Assembly (NCBI GenBank): GCA_024404495.1
Contig: JAKSPT010000002.1
Location: 105,410 to 142,396 of the forward strand
Reading direction: 5' to 3'
DNA length: 36,987 bases
Source: Lachnospiraceae bacterium
GTDB taxonomy: Bacteria > Bacillota > Clostridia > Oscillospirales > CAG-272
The translations under genes and the position numbers were made by a program. Positions 15,858 through 23,661 of this stretch are shown piece by piece. A model generated the notes under the pieces. That model did not search any database and was not told where the DNA came from. It was given only the letters and a program-made list of their open reading frames with translations. How positions within the stretch are numbered: position 1 is the stretch's first letter; each line of letters starts with the position of its first letter.

Positions 15858-18011
15858 ATGGGCGAAAGCAATCTGACCGAGCGCCCGATCAAAGCCTTCC
15901 CCGGCATCGGGGAGAAGCGGGCGGCGGCGTTCTATAAGCTCGGCGTGAAGACGGGGGGAGACCTCCTCCGTCATTTTCCGCGCGCCTATCAGAACCGGGG
16001 CGCGGTGAAAAAGCTGAACGAGGTACGGGACGGGGAGATCTGTTCGGTGATCGCGTCGGTGGGCACCGTGCCGAAGACCGTGATGCTGCGCTCGCACAAG
16101 TCGTTTTCCAAGTTCGTGATCTTCGACGAGACGGGAAAAGCGACGGTCACCTTTTTCAATCAGAATTATCTCCGCGACGTGTTTCACGTCGGGGAGGAAT
16201 TCCGCTTTTTCACGAAGATCAGGATCAACGGCACGAAGGTCGAAATGACCTCGCCGCAGTTCGAGCCGGTACGGATGGGGCATCCGCTGCCCGACTACGT
16301 CCCGATCTACGGGCTTGCCTCCGGGCTGACGCAGAAAATGGTCTCCTATACGGTCGGGCTCGCGCTGAACGAGCTGGACGAGGCGCCGATCCCCGAGCTG
16401 CTTCCCGAAGCGTTCCGGCAGGAAAAGGGGCTTCCGACGGTCCGCGACGCCTACCGGATGATCCACCGCCCGGATACGGCGGAGGACGCCGATACCGGAA
16501 AACGGTATTTTATGACCGAGGCGCTCTATCTCTTCTCCCTCGGGATCGCGATGACGCGGGAAACGAGGAGAAGAAAAACCGGCATCGTGATGAAGCCGTT
16601 CCCGCTGACCGATTTCACCCGCGCGCTGCCCTTTGCGCTGACCGAAGCGCAGGAAAGATGCGTGAGGGAGATCTTTGCGGATCTGACCGGCGGATCGGGG
16701 CTTCTGATGTCGCGGATGGTCTCGGGCGACGTCGGCAGCGGCAAGACCGCGGTCGCGGCGGCGGCAATCTGGCTGACCGTGAAAAACGGGTATCAGGCGG
16801 AGCTGATGGTCCCGACCGGCATCCTCGCCTCCCAGCATTACGAGGATCTGGAGCCGCTTTTTGCCTCCTTCGGCATCCGCACCGCGCTTCTGACCGGGGC
16901 GACGACCGCAGGGGAGAAGAGAAAGATCAAGGCGGGCTTCCTTTCGGGAGAGATCGACGTACTGATCGGCACGCACGCGCTGCTGACCGAGGACGTGATC
17001 CCGAAGCGTCTCGGGCTCGCCGTTACCGACGAGCAGCACCGGTTCGGCGTCGCGCAGCGCGCCTCGCTTGCCGAAAGGGCGGGGGAGCCGCCGCATCTGC
17101 TCGTCATGTCGGCAACGCCGATCCCGCGCACCCTCGCGCTGACCCTTTACGGAGACCTTGACGTCTCTCTGCTCGACTCGATGCCGCCCGGCAGACAGAA
17201 GGTCGATACCTTCGTCGTGGACGAAAGCTACCGCGAGCGTCTGAACGCCTTTATCCGCAAGAACGTGAACGCGGGCGGGCAGGTCTATATCGTCTGTCCC
17301 GCCGTGGAGGAGACCGAGGAGGACCCCGACGAGCTGTGGCAGGGCGGGGAGATCGTCGATTTCTTCACCTTCGCGGATATGACCGAAAAAAAGAAGAAGA
17401 AAAAAAGCGCCGTCCGCTTCGCCGAGGAGATGAGCGCCGCCTTCCCGGAATTCCGCGTCGCGTATCTGCACGGAAAGATGAAGCAGAGCGAAAAGGACGA
17501 TATCATGCGCCGTTTTGCCGACGGGGAGATACAGATCCTCGTCTCCACAACGGTGATCGAGGTCGGCGTCAACGTGCCGAACGCCTGCCTGATGATCGTG
17601 GAAAACGCCGAGTCCTTCGGGCTTTCCCAGCTTCATCAGCTTCGCGGACGGGTCGGAAGGGGCACGAGAAAATCCTACTGCGTGCTCGTTTCGGACGCGG
17701 AGACCGAAAGCGCGAAAAAGCGGCTTGACGTCATGCGCTCGTCGAATTCCGGCTTCGTGATCGCCGAGGAGGACCTCAAGCTGCGCGGTCCCGGCGATTT
17801 CTTCCCGGTCGGAGACGGCTCGGCAAGGCAGTCGGGAGAGTTTAGGATGGGGCTCACCTCGCTCTGCGACGATATGGACCTGCTCCGCGAGGCGGCAGCC
17901 GCGGCGGGCGAAACGGTCGCCGCCGATCCGGACCTTTCGTCTCCCGAAAACCGCTTCCGCGCCGAGGCGGTGCGGGCACTGTTTACGCTGAACGCCGAAG
18001 CAATGAACTGA
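15858..18011 (+). CDS. recG: ATP-dependent DNA helicase RecG
   Basis: 717 residues from ATG 15858. An ATG 12 bases earlier (15846) is possible, but AAAGGATGG (15841-15849) is well placed only for the later one. RecG remodels stalled replication forks and Holliday junctions. The N-terminal wedge/OB-fold part (about 1-240) begins with a helix-hairpin-helix-like FPGIGEKRAAAFYKLGV. The helicase has Walker A GDVGSGKTAV (about 292-301), a DEQH box (TDEQHRFGV, about 391), MSATPIPRTLAL, and STTVIEVGVNVPNA with QLRGRVGRG. The length is normal for the family. A Lys-rich insertion (KKKKKKS) sits before the C-terminal helicase lobe. No clear promoter lies between the proS terminator and this gene. Confidence 0.95.
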   Translation: MGESNLTERPIKAFPGIGEKRAAAFYKLGVKTGGDLLRHFPRAYQNRGAVKKLNEVRDGEICSVIASVGTVPKTVMLRSHKSFSKFVIFDETGKATVTFFNQNYLRDVFHVGEEFRFFTKIRINGTKVEMTSPQFEPVRMGHPLPDYVPIYGLASGLTQKMVSYTVGLALNELDEAPIPELLPEAFRQEKGLPTVRDAYRMIHRPDTAEDADTGKRYFMTEALYLFSLGIAMTRETRRRKTGIVMKPFPLTDFTRALPFALTEAQERCVREIFADLTGGSGLLMSRMVSGDVGSGKTAVAAAAIWLTVKNGYQAELMVPTGILASQHYEDLEPLFASFGIRTALLTGATTAGEKRKIKAGFLSGEIDVLIGTHALLTEDVIPKRLGLAVTDEQHRFGVAQRASLAERAGEPPHLLVMSATPIPRTLALTLYGDLDVSLLDSMPPGRQKVDTFVVDESYRERLNAFIRKNVNAGGQVYIVCPAVEETEEDPDELWQGGEIVDFFTFADMTEKKKKKKSAVRFAEEMSAAFPEFRVAYLHGKMKQSEKDDIMRRFADGEIQILVSTTVIEVGVNVPNACLMIVENAESFGLSQLHQLRGRVGRGTRKSYCVLVSDAETESAKKRLDVMRSSNSGFVIAEEDLKLRGPGDFFPVGDGSARQSGEFRMGLTSLCDDMDLLREAAAAAGETVAADPDLSSPENRFRAEAVRALFTLNAEAMN

Positions 18012-18063
18012 CCGGAAAAAAGGACGGCGTAAAGCGTAAACGAACCGTAAAATCTCTGTAAAT

Positions 18064-18070
18064 TGTCGAA
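18064..18070 (+). promoter_or_regulatory. Candidate Spo0A box upstream of the AbrB-type gene
   Basis: TGTCGAA, a perfect match to the Bacillus/Clostridium 0A-box core, followed by AA. It lies 7 bases upstream of the -35 box. The same 7-mer also occurs by chance inside genes (for example near 5333 and 24614), so context is the main support. Confidence 0.45.
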
Positions 18071-18077
18071 AACACGG

Positions 18078-18106
18078 TTGACTTGACGAAAAAGAAATGG
18101 TAAAAT
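18078..18106 (+). promoter_or_regulatory. Promoter of the AbrB-type regulator gene
   Basis: TTGACT (18078-18083), 17 bases, TAAAAT (18101-18106). A CGGCGG/CCGCCG hairpin (18118-18139) lies in the leader just before the ribosome site. Confidence 0.7.
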
Positions 18107-18163
18107 ATTGAAAGAATCGGCGGGCGGTGTGATCCGCCGGATATGAAAGGATCGGTAGTGAAC

Positions 18164-18412
18164 ATGAAGTCAACTGGGATGGTTCGTAAGATCGACGAGC
18201 TGGGCCGCATTGTCCTCCCCATCGAGATACGAAAGGCAATGGATATTTCAAATCATGACGCGCTGGAGATCTACGTGGAAGAGGGAGCGATCATTCTGAA
18301 AAAGTATGAGCCCGCCTGCATCTTCTGCGGAAGCGCTAACGACGTGACCCTGTTCCGCGGCAAGCTGGTATGCGCCGAATGCTGCGAAGGGCTCCGTTCT
18401 GCCGTTCATTGA
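18164..18412 (+). CDS. AbrB/SpoVT-type transition-state regulator with C-terminal zinc ribbon
   Basis: 82 residues from ATG 18164; GTG 18158 is the alternative and is closer to the AAAGGA ribosome site. The N-terminal swapped-hairpin DNA-binding domain reads MKSTGMVRKIDELGRIVLPI, nearly identical to AbrB of Bacillus. The C-terminal part differs from AbrB: CIFCGS and CAECCEG form a Cys-x2-Cys/Cys-x2-Cys ribbon that probably holds zinc. Proteins of this form are common in Clostridia and probably act as dimeric or tetrameric repressors of stationary-phase genes. The gene is monocistronic, with its own promoter carrying a Spo0A-box match and a strong terminator. It sits just upstream of spoIIE, which fits a role in entry into sporulation. 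Its targets are unknown. Confidence 0.9.
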   Translation: MKSTGMVRKIDELGRIVLPIEIRKAMDISNHDALEIYVEEGAIILKKYEPACIFCGSANDVTLFRGKLVCAECCEGLRSAVH

Positions 18413-18431
18413 GCGTTCGTTGCTGAACTCG

Positions 18432-18467
18432 GCGACTCTCTCACGGGGTGAGAGAGTCGCTTTTTTT
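18432..18467 (+). terminator. Strong rho-independent terminator after the AbrB-type gene
   Basis: GCGACTCTCTCAC (18432-18444), GGG loop, GTGAGAGAGTCGC (18448-18460), seven T. Confidence 0.95.
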
Positions 18468-18487
18468 GTTTTTATCGGCTTTTTTGC

Positions 18488-18549
18488 GGTCGAAAAGGAG
18501 ACGCGCGCCCGTTCTTTCGACAGAAGACGCGCGGAACGGATGATAGAAT
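18488..18549 (+). promoter_or_regulatory. Candidate Spo0A-controlled promoter of spoIIE
   Basis: A perfect reverse 0A box TTCGACA (18516-18522) overlaps a -35-like TCGACA (18517-18522). It is separated by 21 bases from TAGAAT (18544-18549). A one-mismatch box GGTCGAA lies at 18488-18494. In Bacillus subtilis the Spo0A-activated spoIIE and spoIIG promoters also have overlong 21-22 base spacing with 0A boxes at the -35. Confidence 0.55.
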
Positions 18550-18583
18550 AAGGAGGAAAAAAGGAAGCGAAAGGAAAAGGACG

Positions 18584-21049
18584 ATGAAACGAAACGGGAT
18601 AAAGCTCCCGGGGACGCTCCGGACATGGCTGAAAGACGGAATAGACAGAGAAACGGCGGGGGTGATCCTGCGTCACGCCGGATTCCTCCTGCTCGGGCGG
18701 GTGCTTGCCGCCGGGACGCTCGGGTACGGGGCGAGACCGATGGGCTTTGCGCTCCTGACTGCGGCGGGAGCGGAAACGCCCGCCGTCACGGTCGGGGTGG
18801 TGCTTTGGGCGCTGTTTTCGGCAAGAAACGCGGCGGTCCCGGTCTTCACGGCGATCCTGCTCCTCGCCGCGCGCTTCGTTCTGCCCCTGCTGTGGGAAAA
18901 GCGCGGCACGGGAAGGGAAGGCTTCGTTTCGGGGCTGACCGCGAGGTTTTACGGCAGGGAACGCAGCTTTGACGAATTCCCGCTTTTCCGGCTCGCGCTG
19001 CTCGAGCTCGGACTGTTCGCGGTCGGGCTCGGCGAGCTGATCGGCGGCGGGATGCTCTATTACGATCTGTTCGGAATGCTGATCGCGATGGGAACGGCGC
19101 CCTTTTTCCTCGCCGCGTTTCTTGCCGCGCTGAAGGAAAATACGGGCAAAAAGCCGGTATGGAAGGAGATCGGGCAGACCGTACTGCTGCTTTCCGTCGT
19201 GGCTGCCCTCCGGACGCAGACGCTTTTCGGGTTTTCTCCGGCTGCCGTGGCGGGCTTCTTCCTCACGCTGCTGATCGCGCTTTACGGCGGGAGCCTGCGC
19301 GGGGGCGTGTTCGGGATCCTTTCCGGCTTTCTGATCACGCCCGCGGCGGGGATCTCCTTTGCGCTCGCGGGGCTCGTGACCGGTTTTTTCCGGCGGACGG
19401 GAAAGGGGATCTCCGTTTTCGTCGGCTTTCTGACGGCGTCGGTCCTGCTGCTGCGGCAGGAGGGCTTCGGTGCGCTTTCCGCACTTGTTCCCGATCTTGC
19501 CGCGGCGGCGGCGATCCTTCTTCCCCTCGTGAAATGGACAGACCTCGGCAAAAGGCTGTGCTTCACCGAGGAGGACGGATATCCGGAGGAGATGTGGAAC
19601 GCGCAGTCGGTGGGCAGGGCGCGGCAGAGCGACAGAAGCGAACGGGAGGCGGCGGTGACCGAGGCGTTCCGCTCGCTTTCGGGGGTATTTTCCGAGCTCA
19701 GCGAAAAAATGAAGCGCCCCGACCCGATCGAGGCGCGTGCCATCGTGGACAAAACCTACGAAAAATTCTGTTCCCGCTGCCCGCTCTCGACGAATTGCTG
19801 GGTGAGGGAGCACGGGGCGACGAACGACGCGATGAACCATATCGCGGGGGTCCTCTGCAAAAACGCCGCCGTGACCGAGGAGGACGTGCCCGGCTACCTC
19901 GCCGAGCGCTGCCGGGAAACGCCGAAGATCGTGCGGGAGCTGCACTTTTCGCTGACCGAGGTGCTGGAGGAGGCGGCGAAATCGGATAAGCTCTCCCTGC
20001 TCGCCTTTGATTACGAGGCGATCGGCAAGCTCCTTTCGGAGGCTTACGCCGAGGAGGCGAGAGAGGAGGAAGCCGACCCGAAGACGGCAGCGAAGATCCG
20101 CCGCGCCGCGGCGGTGCTCGGGTTGAACGCCTCGGCGGTCAGCGTGTACGGAAAGCGGCGTCTGTTCATCGCGGCGGGCGGGCTGGAGCTCGCGAAAACG
20201 AAAATGTCCCCGGACAGGATCCGGGACGCGCTCGGGGCGGTCTGCCGCACGGCGCTGACCCTCCCGGATTTCGAGGTTTCGGGCGATTACGTAACGATGA
20301 CCCTTCGCTCCGCCAGAAAATTCGCGGTCACCTGCTCAACGGCGGAGGAGGCGCGCGAATGTGAGACGGTCAACGGCGATTCCTGCGCCTCGTTCGAGGG
20401 AAAGGACGATTATTTTTATTTTCTCATCAGCGACGGGATGGGGAGCGGCGCCGACGCGGCGATGACCTCCGGGATGTGCGTGACCTTTCTGAAAACGATG
20501 CTCACGGCGGGGAACCCGATCCCGGTCGTGCTCGAAATGCTTTCCGAGCTGCTGCGGGCGAAAAAGCCGGAATGCTTCGCGACGGTGGATCTGCTGCGGG
20601 TGGATCTCCTTTCCGGGGACGCCTCGTTCTTCAAGAGCGGCGCGGCGCCCTCCTACGTTCTGCGGGAGGGCAGGCTGTTCCGACTTACCTCCCGCTCGAT
20701 GCCGGTCGGGATCGTGAAAAAGCTGAACACCGAGCGCATCGACTTTTCGCTTGAGGAGGGCGACGTGATCGTGATGCTCTCCGACGGGATCGCGGTCGGC
20801 TTTGAGGACAGTCTTGCCCTTGCCGATATCCTGACCTACCGCTATACGCCGGAGGACACGCTCGATTCAATGTGCCGCAAGATCCTCATCGGCTCGGAGA
20901 CGGTCGGTCACGACGATATGACGGTGGGAATGCTGAAGATCGGGCTTGCCGCGGGGGATGCCGGAAATACGGAGAACGAAACGGAAGACGCCGCGTCCGC
21001 CGTCAGAAAAGCGGCGGAAGACGCGCGGTGGGAAAAGCCCGCGGTGTGA
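18584..21049 (+). CDS. spoIIE: Stage II sporulation protein E (PP2C-type phosphatase)
   Basis: 821 residues, close to the 827 of the Bacillus protein. SpoIIE dephosphorylates SpoIIAA at the polar septum and so releases sigma-F in the forespore. The N-terminal ~330 residues hold around ten membrane helices. A central Cys-bearing region (CSRCPLSTNCWVREHG, about residues 395-410) lies before the PP2C domain. That domain shows ETVNGDSCASF (about 590), the metal-binding ISDGMGSGADA (about 613-623) and VIVMLSDGIAVG (about 730). ATG 18584 follows AAAAGGA. The C-terminus is followed 57 bases later by a small membrane-protein gene, probably in the same transcript. The promoter has Spo0A-type features. 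Its presence shows that the organism forms spores or descends from spore-formers. Confidence 0.95.
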   Translation: MKRNGIKLPGTLRTWLKDGIDRETAGVILRHAGFLLLGRVLAAGTLGYGARPMGFALLTAAGAETPAVTVGVVLWALFSARNAAVPVFTAILLLAARFVLPLLWEKRGTGREGFVSGLTARFYGRERSFDEFPLFRLALLELGLFAVGLGELIGGGMLYYDLFGMLIAMGTAPFFLAAFLAALKENTGKKPVWKEIGQTVLLLSVVAALRTQTLFGFSPAAVAGFFLTLLIALYGGSLRGGVFGILSGFLITPAAGISFALAGLVTGFFRRTGKGISVFVGFLTASVLLLRQEGFGALSALVPDLAAAAAILLPLVKWTDLGKRLCFTEEDGYPEEMWNAQSVGRARQSDRSEREAAVTEAFRSLSGVFSELSEKMKRPDPIEARAIVDKTYEKFCSRCPLSTNCWVREHGATNDAMNHIAGVLCKNAAVTEEDVPGYLAERCRETPKIVRELHFSLTEVLEEAAKSDKLSLLAFDYEAIGKLLSEAYAEEAREEEADPKTAAKIRRAAAVLGLNASAVSVYGKRRLFIAAGGLELAKTKMSPDRIRDALGAVCRTALTLPDFEVSGDYVTMTLRSARKFAVTCSTAEEARECETVNGDSCASFEGKDDYFYFLISDGMGSGADAAMTSGMCVTFLKTMLTAGNPIPVVLEMLSELLRAKKPECFATVDLLRVDLLSGDASFFKSGAAPSYVLREGRLFRLTSRSMPVGIVKKLNTERIDFSLEEGDVIVMLSDGIAVGFEDSLALADILTYRYTPEDTLDSMCRKILIGSETVGHDDMTVGMLKIGLAAGDAGNTENETEDAASAVRKAAEDARWEKPAV

Positions 21050-21106
21050 ATAATGCCCCGGAAAAGCGGGAATCCTCTCCGAAAAAGAAAAAAGGAGTGC
21101 GGTGGG

Positions 21107-21376
21107 ATGACGCTGAAGGGAGCCGAACGGCGGACGGTGGTGCTGAAAACGCCGGACAGCGCGATTTTTGAGGAGGCGGTCTTTCTGATGAGGACAGACC
21201 GGGAACGCGGAGGGGAGGAGGAAGAGCTCGTCCGCGCCGCCGGGAGGATCGTGGAGGAAAATCTGATTTCGGGAGAAAAGAAAAGGAGGAGCCGGGGAAA
21301 AGCGCTTCCGTTTTTCCTCGGCTTCCTCCTCGGGCTGCTGCCCGGCTTCCTCTTCGGGCTGATCTCTCTGTTCTGA
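21107..21376 (+). CDS. Small single-pass membrane protein downstream of spoIIE
   Basis: 89 residues from ATG 21107, chosen because AAAGGAG (21091-21097) lies 9 bases upstream. An earlier in-frame ATG (21053) would add a Lys/Arg-rich stretch and lacks a ribosome site. The soluble part (VVLKTPDSAIFEEAVFLMR) is followed by charged residues and a C-terminal Leu/Phe/Gly-rich membrane helix (about 67-89), making it tail-anchored with the N-terminus inside. I have seen similar short clostridial proteins but know no function for them. It lies 57 bases after spoIIE and is convergent with the next gene, whose stop is 8 bases away. A role in sporulation is inferred only from position. Confidence 0.7.
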   Translation: MTLKGAERRTVVLKTPDSAIFEEAVFLMRTDRERGGEEEELVRAAGRIVEENLISGEKKRRSRGKALPFFLGFLLGLLPGFLFGLISLF

Positions 21377-21384
21377 AACGGTGC

Positions 21385-21612
21385 TCACAGATCGTCCGCG
21401 TCCTGCGTGGGGAGATCGTAATACCGCTCGGGCGGGAGATACCGTTTTCCGCCCGGAAACGGGGGATCGATCCGCCCCGCGGGCTTCGACCGCGGCGGGA
21501 GCACGGCGCTCCGGAAGGCGGGATTTCCGGTATAGGAGCCGAGCGGATCGGACGTTTCGCCCTCCGCCCGGTATGCGCGGACCGCGCCGTCCGCGTTTTT
21601 CGTCTTTTTCAT
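21385..21612 (-). CDS. Small hypothetical protein with acidic tail, putative spore-related
   Basis: 75 residues on the minus strand, ATG 21612-21610 behind AAAGGACGAAG. It begins MKKTKNADGAVRAY, contains PLGSYTGNPAF and ends PTQDADDL; it is Pro- and Gly-rich with no membrane helix. I recall that short clostridial proteins with a PLGSYTG core and a QDADDL end are common; this is memory and not a search. A GGATA-18-CATACTG arrangement at 21677-21648 (read leftwards) resembles a sigma-G promoter, so expression in the forespore is possible. It is convergent with the spoIIE unit (8 bases between stops, no terminator seen) and divergent from RNase J. No function is assigned. Confidence 0.65.
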   Translation of the reverse strand: MKKTKNADGAVRAYRAEGETSDPLGSYTGNPAFRSAVLPPRSKPAGRIDPPFPGGKRYLPPERYYDLPTQDADDL

Positions 21613-21647
21613 CCGGCTTCGTCCTTTCTCGGTTTTTTGTCTGTAAA

Positions 21648-21677
21648 CAGTATGGACCGGAAAGGCGCGGACTATCC
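21648..21677 (-). promoter_or_regulatory. Candidate sigma-G-type promoter of the 75-residue protein
   Basis: On the minus strand GGATA (21677-21673) fits the sigma-G -35 pattern G-x-A-T-R. CATACTG (21654-21648) fits the -10 pattern CAT-x-x-TA at six of seven positions, with an 18-base spacer. The match is degenerate and needs an expression test. Confidence 0.4.
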
Positions 21678-21700
21678 CGGGAGGCGCCGATATTAACCGC

Positions 21701-21746
21701 CGGTTCACGAACCGTTCAAGGAAAACACGAAAAGATATGCTATACT
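21701..21746 (+). promoter_or_regulatory. Palindrome and -10 candidate upstream of RNase J
   Basis: CGGTTC-AC-GAACCG (21701-21714) is an inverted repeat lying just upstream of a TATACT -10 candidate (21741-21746). No good -35 box is present at 16-18 bases, which suggests an activator-dependent or weak promoter. The long leader (about 21753-21877) is otherwise featureless apart from a possible 26-codon reading frame (21782-21862). Confidence 0.3.
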
Positions 21747-21877
21747 TATCATAACGGTTATGTTCGTGTGTATCGGAGGATATGCGCCGGGGCGGGGCTG
21801 CCGGACGGATTGACAGTCTGCGCCGCATATCGGAGGAGCACAAATACAATCAAATACCTTGAAAGGAACGGCTTGCC

Positions 21878-23599
21878 GTGATTTGCGGTGAGCCTTATAT
21901 TGCTATGGCAAGAAAAAAGAAAATGAACCTCCTTCCGACCGGAAAACTGAAGGTATTCCTGCTCGGCGGGCTGGGGGAGATCGGAAAGAACCTTTCCGTT
22001 CTCGAATACGAAGACGATATCATCATCGTGGACTGCGGGCTCGGGTTCCCGGATGACGAAATGCTCGGCGTTGACCTCGTCATTCCCGACATCACCTATC
22101 TGGAAAAGAACAAGGAAAAGATCCGCGGCATCTTCATCACGCACGGGCACGAGGACCACATCGGCGCGCTGCCCTACGTTCTGAAATCGCTGATCGACGT
22201 TCCGGTCTACGGGACCAGACTGACCCTCGGCATTCTCGAAAACAAGCTGCTGGAGCATTCCTACGAAAAGACGCCGATCTTACAGACGGTCGCCGCCGGG
22301 GATATCGTTCCCGCCGGGGTCTTCTCGGTGGAGTTCATCCACGTCAACCATTCGATCGCCGACGCCTGTGCGCTCGCGATCGACACGCCGCTCGGCAAGG
22401 TCGTCCACACCGGCGACTTCAAGCTCGACGTTTCCCCGATCGACGGGGAAATGATGGACGTGACCCGCCTCGGTCAGCTCGGCAAGGAGGGCGTTATGCT
22501 CCTGATGTGCGAGTCCACGAACGTGGAGCGCCCCGGCTTTACCCCGTCCGAAAAGACGGTGGGCGCCTCGCTCGACAGCATTTTCATGCGGTATCAGGAA
22601 AAGCGGATCATCATCGCCACCTTCTCCTCGAACGTCCACCGCGTGCAGCAGATCATCGACACCTCGGTCGCCTATAAGCGCAAGGTCGCCATCACGGGCA
22701 GAAGCATGATCAACGTGGTCAACGCCGCGATCGACCTCGGTTACATGACGGTGCCGGAGGGAGTGCTCATCGACATCAGCGAGATCAAGCGGTTCCCCGC
22801 CGATCAGATCACGATCGTGACCACCGGCAGCCAGGGTGAGCCGATGTCGGCGCTTTACCGGATGGCGTTTGCCGATCACGACAAGGTGCAGATCGGACCG
22901 AACGACCTCGTCGTCATTTCGGCGCACGCGATCCCCGGCAACGAAAAGCTGGTCGATAAGATCGTCAACGAGGTTATGCGCTCGGGCGCGACCGTCCTCC
23001 GTGACACGACGGCGGAGGTCCACGTTTCGGGGCACGCCTGCCGCGAGGAACTGAAGCTGATGCAGGCGCTGACCAAGCCGAAGTATTTTATGCCGATCCA
23101 CGGCGAATACAAGCACCTCATTATGAACAAGGAGCTTGCCGTCTTTATGGGTACGCCCGAGACCAACATCTTCGTTCCCGATCTCGGCAAGGTGCTTGAG
23201 ATCGACGTCAAGGGCGCGAGATGGAACGGCACCGTCCCGGCGGGCAACGTACTTGTCGACGGCTACGGCGTCGGCGATATCGGCAACATCGTTCTCCGCG
23301 ACCGCAAGCATCTGTCGCAGGACGGTCTGATCGTCGTCGTCGCGACGGTCGATACGATCGACGGGCTGCTCGTTTCCGGTCCCGATATCGTTTCCCGCGG
23401 CTTCGTTTACGTCCGCGAGGCGGAGGAGCTGATGGAGGAGATCCGTTCGATCGCCCGCGACGAGATCGAGGAGTGCCTCGACGACAACATTACCGACTGG
23501 GCGCAGATGAAGTCGCAGGTCAAGGACGAGCTGACGAAATTCCTCTACGCCAAGACCCACCGCAAACCGATGATCCTTCCGGTCATTATGACCGTATGA
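21878..23599 (+). CDS. rnj: Ribonuclease J
   Basis: 573 residues from GTG 21878, which has GAAAGGA 10 bases upstream. ATG 21905 (564 residues) is the alternative and aligns better with the usual family N-terminus. RNase J is a metallo-beta-lactamase/beta-CASP nuclease with endo- and 5'-3' exonuclease action, central to mRNA decay in Firmicutes. Visible motifs are LGGLGEIGKN, the zinc site THGHEDHIG (about residues 86-94) and HTGDFKLD (about 178). The beta-CASP segment contains TTGSQGEPMSALYRMA, SGHACREELK and MPIHGEYKHL. A C-terminal dimerisation domain follows. It is a single-gene unit ended by a bidirectional terminator. It lacks a clear C-terminal extension beyond the usual ~555 residues. 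Confidence 0.95.
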   Translation: MICGEPYIAMARKKKMNLLPTGKLKVFLLGGLGEIGKNLSVLEYEDDIIIVDCGLGFPDDEMLGVDLVIPDITYLEKNKEKIRGIFITHGHEDHIGALPYVLKSLIDVPVYGTRLTLGILENKLLEHSYEKTPILQTVAAGDIVPAGVFSVEFIHVNHSIADACALAIDTPLGKVVHTGDFKLDVSPIDGEMMDVTRLGQLGKEGVMLLMCESTNVERPGFTPSEKTVGASLDSIFMRYQEKRIIIATFSSNVHRVQQIIDTSVAYKRKVAITGRSMINVVNAAIDLGYMTVPEGVLIDISEIKRFPADQITIVTTGSQGEPMSALYRMAFADHDKVQIGPNDLVVISAHAIPGNEKLVDKIVNEVMRSGATVLRDTTAEVHVSGHACREELKLMQALTKPKYFMPIHGEYKHLIMNKELAVFMGTPETNIFVPDLGKVLEIDVKGARWNGTVPAGNVLVDGYGVGDIGNIVLRDRKHLSQDGLIVVVATVDTIDGLLVSGPDIVSRGFVYVREAEELMEEIRSIARDEIEECLDDNITDWAQMKSQVKDELTKFLYAKTHRKPMILPVIMTV

Positions 23600-23607
23600 C
23601 AGAAAAA

Positions 23608-23650
23608 CACCCGTTAACAGCCCTTTTCCGGGCTCTTAACGGGTGCTTTT
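23608..23650. terminator. Bidirectional terminator between RNase J and the four-helix membrane protein
   Basis: CACCCGTTAA (23608-23617) pairs with TTAACGGGTG (23636-23645), with an inner AGCCC/GGGCT stem (23619-23634). T runs follow on both strands. Confidence 0.88.
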
Positions 23651-23661
23651 GCATCCGGCGG

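Noticed and set aside
14298..18251. 1317-codon open reading frame on the minus strand
   Set aside because: It is the mirror of proS and recG in a GC-rich genome. It is rich in Arg, His and Asp with no domain, and both plus-strand genes are certain.
21782..21862. 26-codon leader frame before RNase J
   Set aside because: The GGAGG lies only two bases from its ATG and the peptide shows nothing notable; kept only as a remark.
21613..21877. Riboswitch or small RNA in the RNase J upstream region
   Set aside because: Only short palindromes are visible and no known class matches.
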